Assembly: GCF_006715485.1 (NCBI RefSeq)
Contig: NZ_VFNH01000003.1
Coordinates: forward strand, 1-64,000
From: Herbaspirillum sp. SJZ107
GTDB lineage: Bacteria; Pseudomonadota; Gammaproteobacteria; Burkholderiales; Burkholderiaceae_D
Length of the DNA stretch: 64,000 nt
Reading direction: 5' to 3'
A program made the position numbers and the translations under genes. The notes beneath the pieces were generated by a model that did no database searches, was not told the DNA's origin, and was given only the letters and a program-made list of their open reading frames with translations. Every line of letters begins with the position of its first letter. Position 1 is the first letter of the stretch. Positions 7,743 to 17,051 of the stretch are shown piece after piece.

Positions 7743-9239
7743 ATGACCGAACTCGAATTCAAATCGCTTGCCACGCAAGGCTACAACCGTATTCCCCTGA
7801 TCGCGGAAGCATTCGCCGACCTGGAAACGCCGCTCACGCTGTACCTGAAGCTGGCCCAGAGCCAGGGCGCCGGCAAGCACACCTTCCTGCTGGAGTCCGT
7901 CGTCGGCGGCGAACGCTTTGGCCGCTACTCCTTCATCGGCCTGCCGGCGAAGACGCTGCTGCGCACGCACGGCAACGTGACCACGATCGAAAAGGACGGC
8001 CGCGTCATCGAGACGCATGAGGGCAATCCGCTCGACTTCATCGAAAGCTACCAGTCGCGCTTCAAGGTCGCGCTGCGTCCCGGCATGCCGCGCTTCTGCG
8101 GCGGCCTGGCCGGCTATTTCGGCTACGACACCGTGCGCCACATCGAGAAGAAGCTGGCGAATTCCGCACCCAAGGACGATCTCGGCCTGCCGGAAATCCA
8201 GCTGATGCTGACCGAAGAGCTGGCGGTGATCGACAACCTGTCGGGCAAGCTGTACCTGATCGTCTATGCCGACCCGGCCCAGCCCGAAGCCTATTCGAAG
8301 GCCAAGCAGCGCCTGAAGGACCTGCGCATGATGCTGCGCCGGAGCGTGGATGCGCCGGTTACCTCGGCGTCGGTGCGCACCGAAGCGATCCGCGACTTCA
8401 GCAAGGAGGATTACCTGAAGGCGGTGGCAGTGGCCAAGGAATACGTGATGGCCGGCGACCTGATGCAGGTGCAAATCGGCCAGCGCATCCGCAAGCCCTA
8501 CGTGGATTCGCCGCTGTCGCTGTACCGCTCGCTGCGTTCCCTGAACCCGTCGCCGTATATGTATTACTACAACTTCGGCGACATGCAGATCGTGGGCTCG
8601 TCGCCCGAGATCCTGGTCAGGAACGAACAGGAAGCCGACGGCCAGCGCAAGGTCACGCTGCGCCCGATCGCCGGCACCCGCCCGCGCGGTTCGACACCGG
8701 AACGCGATGCCGAACTGGCGCACGAACTGCTGAACGACCCCAAGGAAGTGGCCGAGCACGTGATGCTGATCGACCTGGCGCGCAACGACATCGGCCGCAT
8801 CGCCACCACCGGCAGCGTCAAGGTCACCGACAAGATGGTGATCGAGAAGTACTCGCACGTGCAGCACATCGTCTCCAACGTCGAAGGCACGCTGCAGGAC
8901 AAGCTGTCGAACCTGGACGTGCTGCGCGCCACCTTCCCGGCCGGCACCCTGACCGGTGCGCCCAAGGTGCGGGCAATGGAAATCATCGACGAGCTCGAGC
9001 CGGTCAAGCGCGGCATCTACGGCGGCGCCTGCGGTTATCTCTCCTTCGGTGGCGAGATGGACGTCGCCATCGCGATCCGTACCGGCGTGATCAAGGACGG
9101 CAACCTGTACGTGCAGGCGGCGGCAGGCATCGTGGCCGATTCCATCCCCGAGATGGAATGGCTGGAAACCGAAAACAAAGCGCGCGCCGTGCTGCGCGCC
9201 GCCGAGCAAGTCCAGGACGGCCTGGACGGGGAGATCTGA
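7743..9239 (+). CDS. trpE: anthranilate synthase component I
   Basis: 498 residues. It converts chorismate to anthranilate using ammonia supplied by TrpG, the first committed step to tryptophan. The LLES motif of the feedback tryptophan site is at about 49-52; the chorismate-binding domain carries PIAGTRPRG, LIDLARNDIGR and GAPKVRAMEIID. Full length for the family. First structural gene of trpEGDC, one base ahead of trpG, and expressed through the trpL attenuator. Confidence 0.98.
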   Translation: MTELEFKSLATQGYNRIPLIAEAFADLETPLTLYLKLAQSQGAGKHTFLLESVVGGERFGRYSFIGLPAKTLLRTHGNVTTIEKDGRVIETHEGNPLDFIESYQSRFKVALRPGMPRFCGGLAGYFGYDTVRHIEKKLANSAPKDDLGLPEIQLMLTEELAVIDNLSGKLYLIVYADPAQPEAYSKAKQRLKDLRMMLRRSVDAPVTSASVRTEAIRDFSKEDYLKAVAVAKEYVMAGDLMQVQIGQRIRKPYVDSPLSLYRSLRSLNPSPYMYYYNFGDMQIVGSSPEILVRNEQEADGQRKVTLRPIAGTRPRGSTPERDAELAHELLNDPKEVAEHVMLIDLARNDIGRIATTGSVKVTDKMVIEKYSHVQHIVSNVEGTLQDKLSNLDVLRATFPAGTLTGAPKVRAMEIIDELEPVKRGIYGGACGYLSFGGEMDVAIAIRTGVIKDGNLYVQAAAGIVADSIPEMEWLETENKARAVLRAAEQVQDGLDGEI

Positions 9240-9240
9240 C

Positions 9241-9804
9241 ATGCTTCTCATGATCGACAACTACGATTCCTTCACCTACAACATCGTCCAGTACTTCGGC
9301 GAGCTGGGTGAAAACGTGCACACCGTGCGCAACGACGAAATCTCGCTGGAGCAGATCGCCGACCTCAATCCAGACCGCATCTGCGTGTCGCCGGGTCCGA
9401 AGTCGCCCAAGGATGCCGGCGTCTCGGTCGACGTGCTGAAGGAGTTCGCGGGCAAGAAGCCGATCCTCGGCGTGTGCCTCGGCCACCAGGCCATCGGCGA
9501 AGCCTTTGGCGGCAAGATCATCCGCGCCAAGCAGGTCATGCACGGCAAGACCTCCAAGATTGCCCACACAGGCGAAGGCGTATTCAAGGGCTTGCCCAGC
9601 CCCTTTACCGTGATCCGCTACCACTCGCTGGCGATCGAACGCGCGTCGCTGCCGGCCTGCCTGGAAGTGACGGCATGGACCGACGACGGCGAGATCATGG
9701 GCGTGCGCCACAAGGAGTTCGACATCGAGGGCGTGCAGTTCCACCCGGAGTCGATCCTGTCCGAGCACGGACACGCGATGCTGAAGAATTTCCTCGAGCG
9801 CTGA
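9241..9804 (+). CDS. trpG: anthranilate synthase component II (glutamine amidotransferase)
   Basis: 187-residue class I glutamine amidotransferase. The nucleophile is C79 in GVCLGHQ, and the His-Glu of the triad lie in FHPESILSEHG near the C-terminus. It releases ammonia from glutamine for TrpE. The start is one base after the trpE stop, so translation is likely coupled. No fused phosphoribosyltransferase domain, unlike some enterobacterial TrpD proteins. Confidence 0.98.
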   Translation: MLLMIDNYDSFTYNIVQYFGELGENVHTVRNDEISLEQIADLNPDRICVSPGPKSPKDAGVSVDVLKEFAGKKPILGVCLGHQAIGEAFGGKIIRAKQVMHGKTSKIAHTGEGVFKGLPSPFTVIRYHSLAIERASLPACLEVTAWTDDGEIMGVRHKEFDIEGVQFHPESILSEHGHAMLKNFLER

Positions 9805-9813
9805 GCCGTGATC

Positions 9814-10851
9814 ATGATTACCCCCCAAGAAGCCCTGCTGCGCTGCATCGAACACCGTGAAATCTTCCACGACGAGATGCTGCACCTGTTCCGCCAGATC
9901 ATGTCGGGCGAGATGTCCCCGACCATGGTCGCCGCCCTCACCATGGGCCTGCGCGTAAAAAAGGAAACCATCGGCGAGATCACCGCCGCGGCGCAGGTGA
10001 TGCGCGAGTTTTCGACCAAGGTGCCGATGGCCGACACCACGAACCTGCTCGACATCGTCGGCACCGGTGGCGACGGCGCCCACACCTTCAACATCTCGAC
10101 CGCCTCGATGTTCGTGGCCGCCGCCGCCGGCGCGCGCGTGGCCAAGCACGGCGGTCGCAGCGTGTCGTCGTCGAGCGGCAGCGCCGACCTGATCGAATCG
10201 CTGGGCGCGCAGATCGACCTGAAACCCGAGCAGATCGCGCAATCGATCGCCCAGACCGGGATCGGCTTCATGTTCGCGCCGAACCACCATGCCGCCATGC
10301 GCCACGTGGCGCCGGTGCGCAAGGAACTCGGCGTGCGCAGCATCTTCAATATCCTGGGCCCGCTGACCAATCCGGCCGGCGCCCCGAATATCCTGATGGG
10401 CGTGTTCCACCCCGACCTGGTCGGCATCCAGGTGCGCGTGCTGCAGCGCCTCGGCGCCCAGCATGCGATGGTGGTCTGGGGCCGCGACAACATGGACGAA
10501 GTCTCGCTCGGCGCCGGCACCCTGGTCGGCGAGCTGGTGAACGGCGAGATCCGCGAGTACGAGATCCATCCGGAAGACTTCGGCCTCTCGATGATCGCCA
10601 GCCGCAACCTGAAGGTGGCGGACGCCGCCGAATCCAAGCTGCGTGTGCTGGAAGCGCTGCGCGGCGAACCGGGTCCGGCGACCGACATCGTGGCCCTGAA
10701 CGCCGGCACCGCGCTGTACGCGGCGGGCGTCGCCGGCTCGATCGAAGACGGCCTGCAGAAAGCGCGCGCCGCCATCGACTCCGGTGCGGCGCTGGCCAAG
10801 CTGGACCAGTTCGTCAGCGTCACGCGCCAGCTGGGCGCGAACAATCCATAA
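9814..10851 (+). CDS. trpD: anthranilate phosphoribosyltransferase
   Basis: About 345 residues. It joins anthranilate and PRPP to give phosphoribosyl anthranilate. The PRPP-binding DIVGTGGDG and TASMFVAAAAGARVAKHGGRS regions and the anthranilate-site histidine stretch FAPNHHAAMRHV are all present. Start: ATG 9814 (MITPQEALL) is favoured; GTG 9808 two codons earlier is possible. It lies 9 bases after trpG and 9 before trpC. Confidence 0.97.
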   Translation: MITPQEALLRCIEHREIFHDEMLHLFRQIMSGEMSPTMVAALTMGLRVKKETIGEITAAAQVMREFSTKVPMADTTNLLDIVGTGGDGAHTFNISTASMFVAAAAGARVAKHGGRSVSSSSGSADLIESLGAQIDLKPEQIAQSIAQTGIGFMFAPNHHAAMRHVAPVRKELGVRSIFNILGPLTNPAGAPNILMGVFHPDLVGIQVRVLQRLGAQHAMVVWGRDNMDEVSLGAGTLVGELVNGEIREYEIHPEDFGLSMIASRNLKVADAAESKLRVLEALRGEPGPATDIVALNAGTALYAAGVAGSIEDGLQKARAAIDSGAALAKLDQFVSVTRQLGANNP

Positions 10852-10860
10852 GATTCCACC

Positions 10861-11661
10861 ATGTCCGACATCCTCAACAAGATCCTCGCGGTCAAGGCCG
10901 ACGAGGTCGCCGCTGCCAAGAAATACCAGGACTTCCACAGCCTGCGCCGCGACGTCGAAAGCAATGCCGAACTGCGCGCCGGCGTACGCGGCTTCGAAGC
11001 CGGCCTGCGCCGCAGCATCGAGGCGGGCCGTGCCGGCGTGATCGCCGAAGTCAAGAAGGCGTCGCCGTCGAAGGGCGTGCTGCGCGCGGATTTCCAGCCG
11101 GCGGCCATCGCCGAAAGCTACGAACAGGGCGGCGCGTCCTGCCTGTCGGTGCTGACCGACCGCCAGTTCTTCCAGGGCGCGCCCGCCTACCTGCAGCAGG
11201 CGCGCGCCGCCTGCGCGCTGCCGGTGATCCGCAAGGACTTCATCGTCGACCCGTACCAGGTGTACGAAGCGCGCGCGATGGGCGCCGACGCGATCCTCTT
11301 GATCGTCTCTGCGCTGGATCATGGCTTGATGGCGGACCTTGAGGCATGTGCGCAGGAACTCGGTATGGACGTGCTGGTCGAAGTGCATGACGGCGATGAG
11401 TTGACCGCGGCACTGCGCCTGAAAACGCGCCTGCTCGGCATCAACAACCGCAACCTGCGCACCTTCGAAGTCACGCTCGACACCACCATCGGCCTGCTGC
11501 CGCGCATTCCGGCGGAGCGCCTGGTCGTTACCGAGTCCGGCATCCTCGGGCAGGCCGACGTCAAGCGCATGCGCGACGCCAACGTGCATGCCTTCCTGGT
11601 GGGCGAGGCCTTCATGCGCGCGCCCGATCCTGGCACGGAATTGCGGCGCCTGTTCGACTGA
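10861..11661 (+). CDS. trpC: indole-3-glycerol phosphate synthase
   Basis: 266-residue TIM barrel with the family signature AEVKKASPSKGVLR (catalytic lysine region), VIRKDFIVDPYQ, and the phosphate-binding LLGINNRNLRTFE and VTESGI segments. It closes CdRP to indole-3-glycerol phosphate. Last gene of this trp unit; trpF, trpB and trpA are not in the window, as in other Betaproteobacteria, where they sit elsewhere. Monofunctional, without the TrpF fusion of enterobacteria. Confidence 0.98.
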   Translation: MSDILNKILAVKADEVAAAKKYQDFHSLRRDVESNAELRAGVRGFEAGLRRSIEAGRAGVIAEVKKASPSKGVLRADFQPAAIAESYEQGGASCLSVLTDRQFFQGAPAYLQQARAACALPVIRKDFIVDPYQVYEARAMGADAILLIVSALDHGLMADLEACAQELGMDVLVEVHDGDELTAALRLKTRLLGINNRNLRTFEVTLDTTIGLLPRIPAERLVVTESGILGQADVKRMRDANVHAFLVGEAFMRAPDPGTELRRLFD

Positions 11662-11676
11662 GCCTGTAGCGGCAGG

Positions 11677-11711
11677 CCCTCGAAAAACCGGCGTCGCAGG
11701 TTTTTCGAGGG
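11677..11711 (+). promoter_or_regulatory. 13-bp inverted repeat between trpC and the next gene
   Basis: CCCTCGAAAAACC (11677-11689) pairs perfectly with GGTTTTTCGAGGG (11699-11711), with a 9-base loop. No U-run follows, so it is not a textbook terminator, although it sits right after trpC. The right arm contains the GAGGG that would be the ribosome binding site of the lipoprotein starting at 11720, so in RNA the hairpin would mask it. Confidence 0.6.
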
Positions 11712-11719
11712 ATCCTGTC

Positions 11720-12244
11720 ATGAAGACGATCGTCGGCGCCGGGGTTACCGGATGCGTTGCGGGTTGCCTGCTGCTGTCGGCGGGCCTGAGCGGATGCGCG
11801 ACCGTCCAGACAGCCGCCTCCAGCGTCACGGCCTCGATCGGCAGCGTCGTCGAACGCCTCGCCCATCCCGAGCCGGCCACCTCGCCCTACCTTGCCTCCT
11901 CCGCCGGTCTCGACAGTTACAAGACCGAAGTCGCCCAGCACGTGGTGCGGCACAATCCCGAGCACAATTTCAGCGGCCAGTTGCCGCCGCTGCTGCCGGC
12001 CATCGTCGTGCTCGAAATCACGGTCGACCGCGACGGCCAGCTGGCCAGGGTCGCCGTACAGCGCTCGCGCAATCCCGATGCTGCCGAGGTCGCGCTGGCC
12101 GCCATGCGCCGCAGTACGCCCCTGCCCAAGCCGCAGCAGCTGGCGCAGGCGACCGGCAAACTCACGTTTTCCGAGACCTTCCTGTTCGCCGACCGCGAGC
12201 GCTACCAGCTGCGCAGCCTGGCCGGGCCGCAAGCCTCGGAGTGA
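11720..12244 (+). CDS. lipoprotein with TonB C-terminal-like domain
   Basis: 174 residues. A lipoprotein-type signal ends at L-S-G-C (about residue 25). The C-terminal half (IVVLEITVDRDGQLARVAVQRS, then AALAAMRRSTPLPKP) matches the alpha/beta pattern of TonB C-terminal domains, usually a peptidoglycan- or receptor-contacting fold. No ExbB/ExbD partners are nearby, so a role in energising TonB receptors is not implied. The start is fixed by the signal peptide; the GAGGG upstream lies in a hairpin arm. Confidence 0.72.
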   Translation: MKTIVGAGVTGCVAGCLLLSAGLSGCATVQTAASSVTASIGSVVERLAHPEPATSPYLASSAGLDSYKTEVAQHVVRHNPEHNFSGQLPPLLPAIVVLEITVDRDGQLARVAVQRSRNPDAAEVALAAMRRSTPLPKPQQLAQATGKLTFSETFLFADRERYQLRSLAGPQASE

Positions 12245-12278
12245 CGCCGCGCGCCAGGCCGGCCTTCGACCGCGATGT

Positions 12279-14099
12279 TCAGCCCGCGCTAGGCCGCACG
12301 AAGCCCTGCGTCTTGCGCGTCCCCGGCAGCGGCGCGATCGTGATGCCCGGCACGCGGTCGCCCTGCAGCGTCACCTCGAAAGTCATCAGCTCGTCGCGCC
12401 GGAAGGCATGCACGGTCACCGTGTCGCCGACGCGGTAGCGCGCGAACAGGCCATCCAGGTTGGACGGGTTGCCGTTGACGCGCAGGCCGTCGACGGCGAT
12501 CACGATGTCGCCGGCCGACAGGCCGGCCTGGTGCGCGGCGCCGCCCTCGTGGACTTGCGTCAGCTTGGCGCCGCCGGCGTCGCGGCCGATGCCGGCATCG
12601 AGCGAAGGCTTGCTGTTCTTGCGCTCGTCGCTGACCTTGACGCCGAAGGGCGCGTACAGCTTGGCCAGCGGGACGTCTTCGGTACCGCGGATGTAGCGTT
12701 CGAAAATGCTTTTCAGGCGCACGCCGCTGACTTCGTCGAACAGGGCTTCGACTTCCTTCTCGGTCACGCCACGGGCGCCGCCGTCATAGAAGTCGCGGCC
12801 GTAGCGTTCCCACAGCGCGCGCATCACGTCGTCCAGCGACCTGGCGCCGCCGGTCTTGGCGCGGATCGTCAGGTCGAAGGCCAGGCCGATCAGCGAACCC
12901 TTGGTGTAATAGCTGATGATGGCGTTCGGCGCGTTCTCGTCCTGGCGGTAGTACTTGCTCCAGGCATCGAAGCTGGACTCGGCCACGCTCTGCTTGGTGC
13001 GGCCGCTGCCGCGCAGGACGCTGCCCACGGTTTTACCCAGCAACTTGAAATACGTCGCTTCGCTGATGATGCCGCTGCGCACCAGCATCAGGTCGTCGTA
13101 GTAGCTGGTGAACCCTTCGAACAGCCACAGCAGCGGCGTGTAGTTCTCGACCTGGAGGTCGTAAGGCGCGAACACGGCCGGCTTGATACGTTTGACGTTC
13201 CAGGTATGGAAGTATTCGTGGCTGCACAGGCCAAGGAATTTGGTGTAGCCCTCATTCGGTTCGGCGGTCTTCGGTGCGGCCGTGGTCGGCAGGTCGGCGC
13301 GTGCGCAGATCAGCGCGGTCGAGGCGCGGTGTTCGAGGCCGCCATAGCCGTCGCCGACCGCCATCGTCAGGAACACGTAGCGGTCCATCGGCGCCTTTTT
13401 CGTCTTCGGCTCGAAGAAGGCGATCTGCGCTTCGCAGATGGCTTTCAGGTCTTGCTGCAGGCGCGCCATGTCGAGATTCGGCACGCGTCCGGTGATCACG
13501 ATGTCGTGCTGGATGCCATGGGCCTTGAAGGTGCCGAGCGCGAAATCGGCCATCTCGACCGGGTGGTCGATCAGTTCGTCGTAGTCGGCCGCGATGTAGG
13601 TGCCGAAGCCGTAGCGCTTGGCGCCCAGTTCCGGCAGCGAGGTGGCGACGCGCCAGTCGCTGGCCGCCGGGTCGCCCGGACGCTGGATGTCGACCTGGTG
13701 CGGCGTGTTTTCCTGGCCCAGCACGCGCAGGAACACGCTGGTGCCGTTGAAGAAGCCGTGGGTCTGGTCGAGGTGGGCGGCGCGCACCGACAGGTCCCAG
13801 GCATACACTTCATAGTGGAGGCTGAGCGGACCGTCGACGGGGGCCGCCTGCCAGGCATGCTTGTCGAGCTTGGTCAGCGCCACCGCCTGCCCGCCCGACT
13901 CGGCGCGGATGCGCACGATGTTGCGGGCGAATTCGCGGATCATGTAGCTGCCCGGGATCCAGGCCGGCAGCGCGAAGACCTGGCCCTCGCTGGCCGGGGC
14001 GGCAACCGTGACGGTGACATTGAACAGGTGCCCGGCAAGATCTTTGGGCACGATGGTGTACTGGACTGCCGGTGGGTTCTTTTGTTTGGCTTTTTTCAT
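12279..14099 (-). CDS. M61 family metallopeptidase with C-terminal PDZ domain
   Basis: 606 residues. The zinc site H294-E-Y-F-H298 continues into TWNVKRIKP, the M61 glycyl-aminopeptidase signature; the downstream glutamate ligand is in LWLFEGFTSYYDD. A PDZ domain lies near 500-590 (GLSAGDIVIAVDGLRV). No signal peptide, so probably cytoplasmic. ATG 14099 matches the domain start; GTG 14163-14165 would add 22 residues. Last gene of an apparent minus-strand string after the nucleotidyltransferase and dsbC. Confidence 0.92.
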   Translation of the reverse strand: MKKAKQKNPPAVQYTIVPKDLAGHLFNVTVTVAAPASEGQVFALPAWIPGSYMIREFARNIVRIRAESGGQAVALTKLDKHAWQAAPVDGPLSLHYEVYAWDLSVRAAHLDQTHGFFNGTSVFLRVLGQENTPHQVDIQRPGDPAASDWRVATSLPELGAKRYGFGTYIAADYDELIDHPVEMADFALGTFKAHGIQHDIVITGRVPNLDMARLQQDLKAICEAQIAFFEPKTKKAPMDRYVFLTMAVGDGYGGLEHRASTALICARADLPTTAAPKTAEPNEGYTKFLGLCSHEYFHTWNVKRIKPAVFAPYDLQVENYTPLLWLFEGFTSYYDDLMLVRSGIISEATYFKLLGKTVGSVLRGSGRTKQSVAESSFDAWSKYYRQDENAPNAIISYYTKGSLIGLAFDLTIRAKTGGARSLDDVMRALWERYGRDFYDGGARGVTEKEVEALFDEVSGVRLKSIFERYIRGTEDVPLAKLYAPFGVKVSDERKNSKPSLDAGIGRDAGGAKLTQVHEGGAAHQAGLSAGDIVIAVDGLRVNGNPSNLDGLFARYRVGDTVTVHAFRRDELMTFEVTLQGDRVPGITIAPLPGTRKTQGFVRPSAG

Positions 14100-14177
14100 G
14101 TTTGTGAACAAACTCTCTCCGATACGCCCAAGTGTAATCGGATTCTTCAGCCGGAGCGAGTTCACGCCATGGATCGT

Positions 14178-14795
14178 TCACACCGTGGATAAATCGGCCG
14201 GCGTGTCGATATCGAGGAAGATGCCGCGGTCCTGCACCGCCACTTCCGTCACCGGGCAGGTTTGCAGCAGGCGGCGCGCGCCCTGGTCGCCCTGCAGCGC
14301 AAGCAGCGCGTCCAGGTGCACGCGGCCGAAGCCGACCGGATTGCCGCGCCGGCCAGCGTGGACCGGGGCCACGATCGGGGCGCCGGCGGCCAGCGCGTCG
14401 CGCAATGCGGCCAGGGTAGACGGTGCCACATGCGGCATGTCGCCCAGCGCCACCAGCCAGGCATCCGGCGCCTCGCCCGCAGCGGACAGTGAATCGCGCA
14501 ATGAATAGCGTAGTGCATGCACCAGCGACGCCGCCATGCCGCTGTCCGCATCCGCGCAGACGGTGACGTCGCAGCCCAGCCCCGCCAGCAGCGCGGCCAC
14601 GCCGCCGTCAAGAGGCGGCACCACCGCGACCACGCGCGGCATGACGGCCAGCAGCTTGCGCGCGCTGGCCACCACCACCGGGTCGCCCGACGGCAGTACT
14701 TGCAGCAGCTTGTTGCGGGCGCCGGCAGGATCGAAGCGCCGCCCCCTGCCCGCGGCCATCAGGATTCCAACCGGCGCAAAGCCGAGGGCGCCCAT
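14178..14795 (-). CDS. MobA-like nucleotidyltransferase family protein
   Basis: 205 residues with the NTP-binding loop LMAAGRGRRFDP at about 12-23 and the metal-binding ALGDMP motif, the layout of MocA/MobA molybdenum-cofactor cytidylyl- or guanylyltransferases. The usual signature lysine is kept in ARNKLLQVL. No molybdoenzyme or other cofactor gene is in the window, so substrate and pathway remain open. It starts 10 bases after the dsbC stop, on the same strand. Confidence 0.85.
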   Translation of the reverse strand: MGALGFAPVGILMAAGRGRRFDPAGARNKLLQVLPSGDPVVVASARKLLAVMPRVVAVVPPLDGGVAALLAGLGCDVTVCADADSGMAASLVHALRYSLRDSLSAAGEAPDAWLVALGDMPHVAPSTLAALRDALAAGAPIVAPVHAGRRGNPVGFGRVHLDALLALQGDQGARRLLQTCPVTEVAVQDRGIFLDIDTPADLSTV

Positions 14796-14805
14796 GCTCG
14801 CGGGA

Positions 14806-15528
14806 TTACTGCTTGATCGACTGCAGTTTCTTCTCGAGCGTCGGCAGGTCGACCGCGCCCGGGATGCGGCTGCCGTCGGTAAAGAAGATCGCCGGGGTGC
14901 CGGTGATCCGCAGTTGCTGGCCGAGCGCCACGATCTTGTCGTTCGGGGTCTCGCAGCTGGCGGGGGCCGCCGGCGCTGCCTTGCCGCTGATCATCCAGTC
15001 GTCCCAGGCCTTGGCGCGGTCCGGCGAACACCAGATGTTCTTCGATTTCACGAACGAGTCGTCCGACAGGATGTTGTACATGAAGGTGTAGACCGTCACG
15101 TTGTCCAGGTTCTTGAGCGTGGTCTGGCGCAGGCGCTTGCAGTAGCCGCAGTTCGGATCCTCGAACACGGCGATCACGCGCTTGCCGTCGCCCTTGACCT
15201 GCTTGATCGCCGAGCTCAGCGGCAGGTCGGAGAACTTGATCTTGTTGATATCCTGGATGCGTTCGCTGGTCAGGTCGCGCGTGGTCTTGGCATCGTAGAC
15301 GTGGCCGATGACCAGGTATTCGCCCTTCTTGTCGGTGTACATGATGTCGCCGGCAACGCGCAGCTCGTACAGGCCGGAATACGGGGTTTCCTTGATCGAT
15401 TCGATCTTGGCGCCGCCCAGGCGCGGCTCGATGTTCTTCTTGATGGTCGCCTCGACCGAGTTCTGCGCCTCGACGCAGGACGTGATCAGGCCGGTCGCCA
15501 GCAAGAGGGCGAGCTTGGTTTTGAACAT
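14806..15528 (-). CDS. dsbC: thiol:disulfide interchange protein DsbC
   Basis: 240 residues. N-terminal secretion signal (FKTKLALLLATGLITS), a dimerisation domain (about 22-80) and a thioredoxin fold with the active site C127-G-Y-C130 and cis-proline TGTPAIFF. It isomerises wrong disulfides in the periplasm and normally needs DsbD for reduction; dsbD is not in the window. Length and CGYC are typical for DsbC. Confidence 0.95.
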   Translation of the reverse strand: MFKTKLALLLATGLITSCVEAQNSVEATIKKNIEPRLGGAKIESIKETPYSGLYELRVAGDIMYTDKKGEYLVIGHVYDAKTTRDLTSERIQDINKIKFSDLPLSSAIKQVKGDGKRVIAVFEDPNCGYCKRLRQTTLKNLDNVTVYTFMYNILSDDSFVKSKNIWCSPDRAKAWDDWMISGKAAPAAPASCETPNDKIVALGQQLRITGTPAIFFTDGSRIPGAVDLPTLEKKLQSIKQ

Positions 15529-15558
15529 GACTGAATTCCTAATGACGGTATGTGGAAA

Positions 15559-16812
15559 TTATTTGCCGGCCGGGCTGCCGAGCGCATGGGCAATCAAACG
15601 ACGCTTGACCAGAGGCAATTTATCCAGCAAGTTTAAGCCCAAATTGCGCACCACGCGCAGCGGTTCCAGGTTAGTACTGAACAAGCGCTCCAGACCGTCG
15701 GTAGCAAGTTGCATCAGCAACACATCTTCCTTGCGTGCGCGGGCGTAGCGCGCCAGCACGCGCTCGTCGCCGATGCCGTGGTGCGCTTCGCGTGCGCCAA
15801 GCACCTCCAGCAAGTCGACGATGTCGCCGAAGCCCAGGTTCATGCCATGGCCGGCCAGCGGATGCACCACGTGGGCGGCATCGCCGATCAGCACCACGTG
15901 CGGCGCCGTCACCGCATGCGGACGCACCAGCGCCAGCGGCAGCGCCTTCACCGCTTCCGGCTGCAGCGGCTTCAGCAGGCCGAGCTTCTCGTCGGCGTGT
16001 TCGCCGAGGCGGATCGCGAGCTCGCCCAGCGATTCGTTCATGATGGTGTCGGCCAGGGTATCCGGCGCCGACCACACCAGCGACACCTGGTTGCCCGGCA
16101 GCGGTAGCAAGGCGATGATGCCTTCCTTGCAGGTGAACCACTGGTGGGCGACGTTGTGGTGCGGCTTGTCGCAGGAAAAATTGGCGACGATCGCGCGCTG
16201 GTGATAGGGGCGGTAATCGATGCCGATGTCGCACTGGCCGCGCACCCAGGATTCGCGCCCGTCGGCGCCGACCACCAGCTGGGCGTCGATGTGGCTGCCG
16301 TCTTCCAGCTCGATGCGGGCGCCGTCCGGGCTGCAGGCCAGCCGGGTGGCGCTGCCACCGACCACCTCGACGTTCTGGGCGAAGCGCAGCGCGGCATCCA
16401 GCGCCCCGTTCAGGTTGCTGTCCTCGACGATCCAGGCCAGCGTGCCGGTGTGGGCGCCGAAGGCATCGAAGCCGAGCTGGCCACCGTTCTCGCCGTCGCC
16501 ATGCACGTCCATCGCATCGACCGGTGCCACGCGCGCCAGGTCGAGCGCGCCCCACACCTTGAGCGAGGACAGCAGTTCGTGCGCCGTATGGTTGAGCGCG
16601 TACACGCGCACGTCCCAGGGGGCCTCGCCGGCCACGGCCGCGACTGCGGGGCGGCGCGGTGGCGTCAGGAGCGTGACGCTGTGCCCGGCCTGCGACAAGC
16701 CCAGGGCAGCGGTCTTGGCAATCGCGCCGTCGCCGACGATGCAGACGTCGCTTCTGCGGCGGTCGCTACGGCTGTTGCGCACTTGTGCGGTGGAAGTGAT
16801 TTGTGTGGTCAT
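15559..16812 (-). CDS. UbiH/UbiF/COQ6-family FAD-dependent monooxygenase
   Basis: 417 residues. The N-terminal dinucleotide-binding motif is VCIVGDGAIAKTAA (GxGxxA form, about 23-36), the mid-domain has VVGADGRES, and the FAD-ribityl motif GDAAHVVHPLAGHGMNLGFGD is near the C-terminus. This family hydroxylates the ubiquinone ring. Which position this one modifies (UbiH, UbiF, UbiI or UbiM) cannot be decided. First gene of a minus-strand run with dsbC 30 bases downstream. Confidence 0.9.
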   Translation of the reverse strand: MTTQITSTAQVRNSRSDRRRSDVCIVGDGAIAKTAALGLSQAGHSVTLLTPPRRPAVAAVAGEAPWDVRVYALNHTAHELLSSLKVWGALDLARVAPVDAMDVHGDGENGGQLGFDAFGAHTGTLAWIVEDSNLNGALDAALRFAQNVEVVGGSATRLACSPDGARIELEDGSHIDAQLVVGADGRESWVRGQCDIGIDYRPYHQRAIVANFSCDKPHHNVAHQWFTCKEGIIALLPLPGNQVSLVWSAPDTLADTIMNESLGELAIRLGEHADEKLGLLKPLQPEAVKALPLALVRPHAVTAPHVVLIGDAAHVVHPLAGHGMNLGFGDIVDLLEVLGAREAHHGIGDERVLARYARARKEDVLLMQLATDGLERLFSTNLEPLRVVRNLGLNLLDKLPLVKRRLIAHALGSPAGK

Positions 16813-16902
16813 GACACCATTATAGCCCCTTCATTGCGCGCACTTTTCACCGGGCTGGACGGCCTGACCGGACGCTTTCCTGAAAAAATTGCCTGACAGG
16901 AC

Positions 16903-16931
16903 TTGCAGGGGCGCGAAGCGCTGGCTATAAT
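16903..16931 (+). promoter_or_regulatory. tRNA-Phe promoter
   Basis: TTGCAG (16903-16908) and a perfect TATAAT (16926-16931) are 17 bases apart, a near-consensus sigma-70 promoter. The tRNA begins 12 bases after the -10, implying almost no 5' leader. Confidence 0.85.
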
Positions 16932-16943
16932 CATGCCTCTCTT

Positions 16944-17019
16944 GGCCTGGTAGCTCAGTTGGTAGAGCAGAGGATTGAAAATCCTTGTGTCGGTGGTTCG
17001 ATTCCGCCCCGGGCCACCA
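16944..17019 (+). tRNA. tRNA-Phe (anticodon GAA)
   Basis: 76 bases folding into a cloverleaf: acceptor GGCCTGG with CCGGGCC (one G-U pair), D stem GCTC/GAGC, anticodon stem GAGGA/TCCTT around the loop TTGAAAA giving anticodon GAA, T stem GGTGG/CCGCC with TTCGATT, and an encoded CCA end. Discriminator A is correct for Phe. Confidence 0.97.
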
Positions 17020-17051
17020 AGAATTCCGCAGCACCTGCGCTGCCTGCAAGA

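Noticed and set aside
9091..11880. 929-codon open frame on the minus strand opposite trpE-trpC
   Set aside because: It runs antisense to four certain trp genes; high GC at third positions leaves antisense frames open. No start, SD or protein motif.
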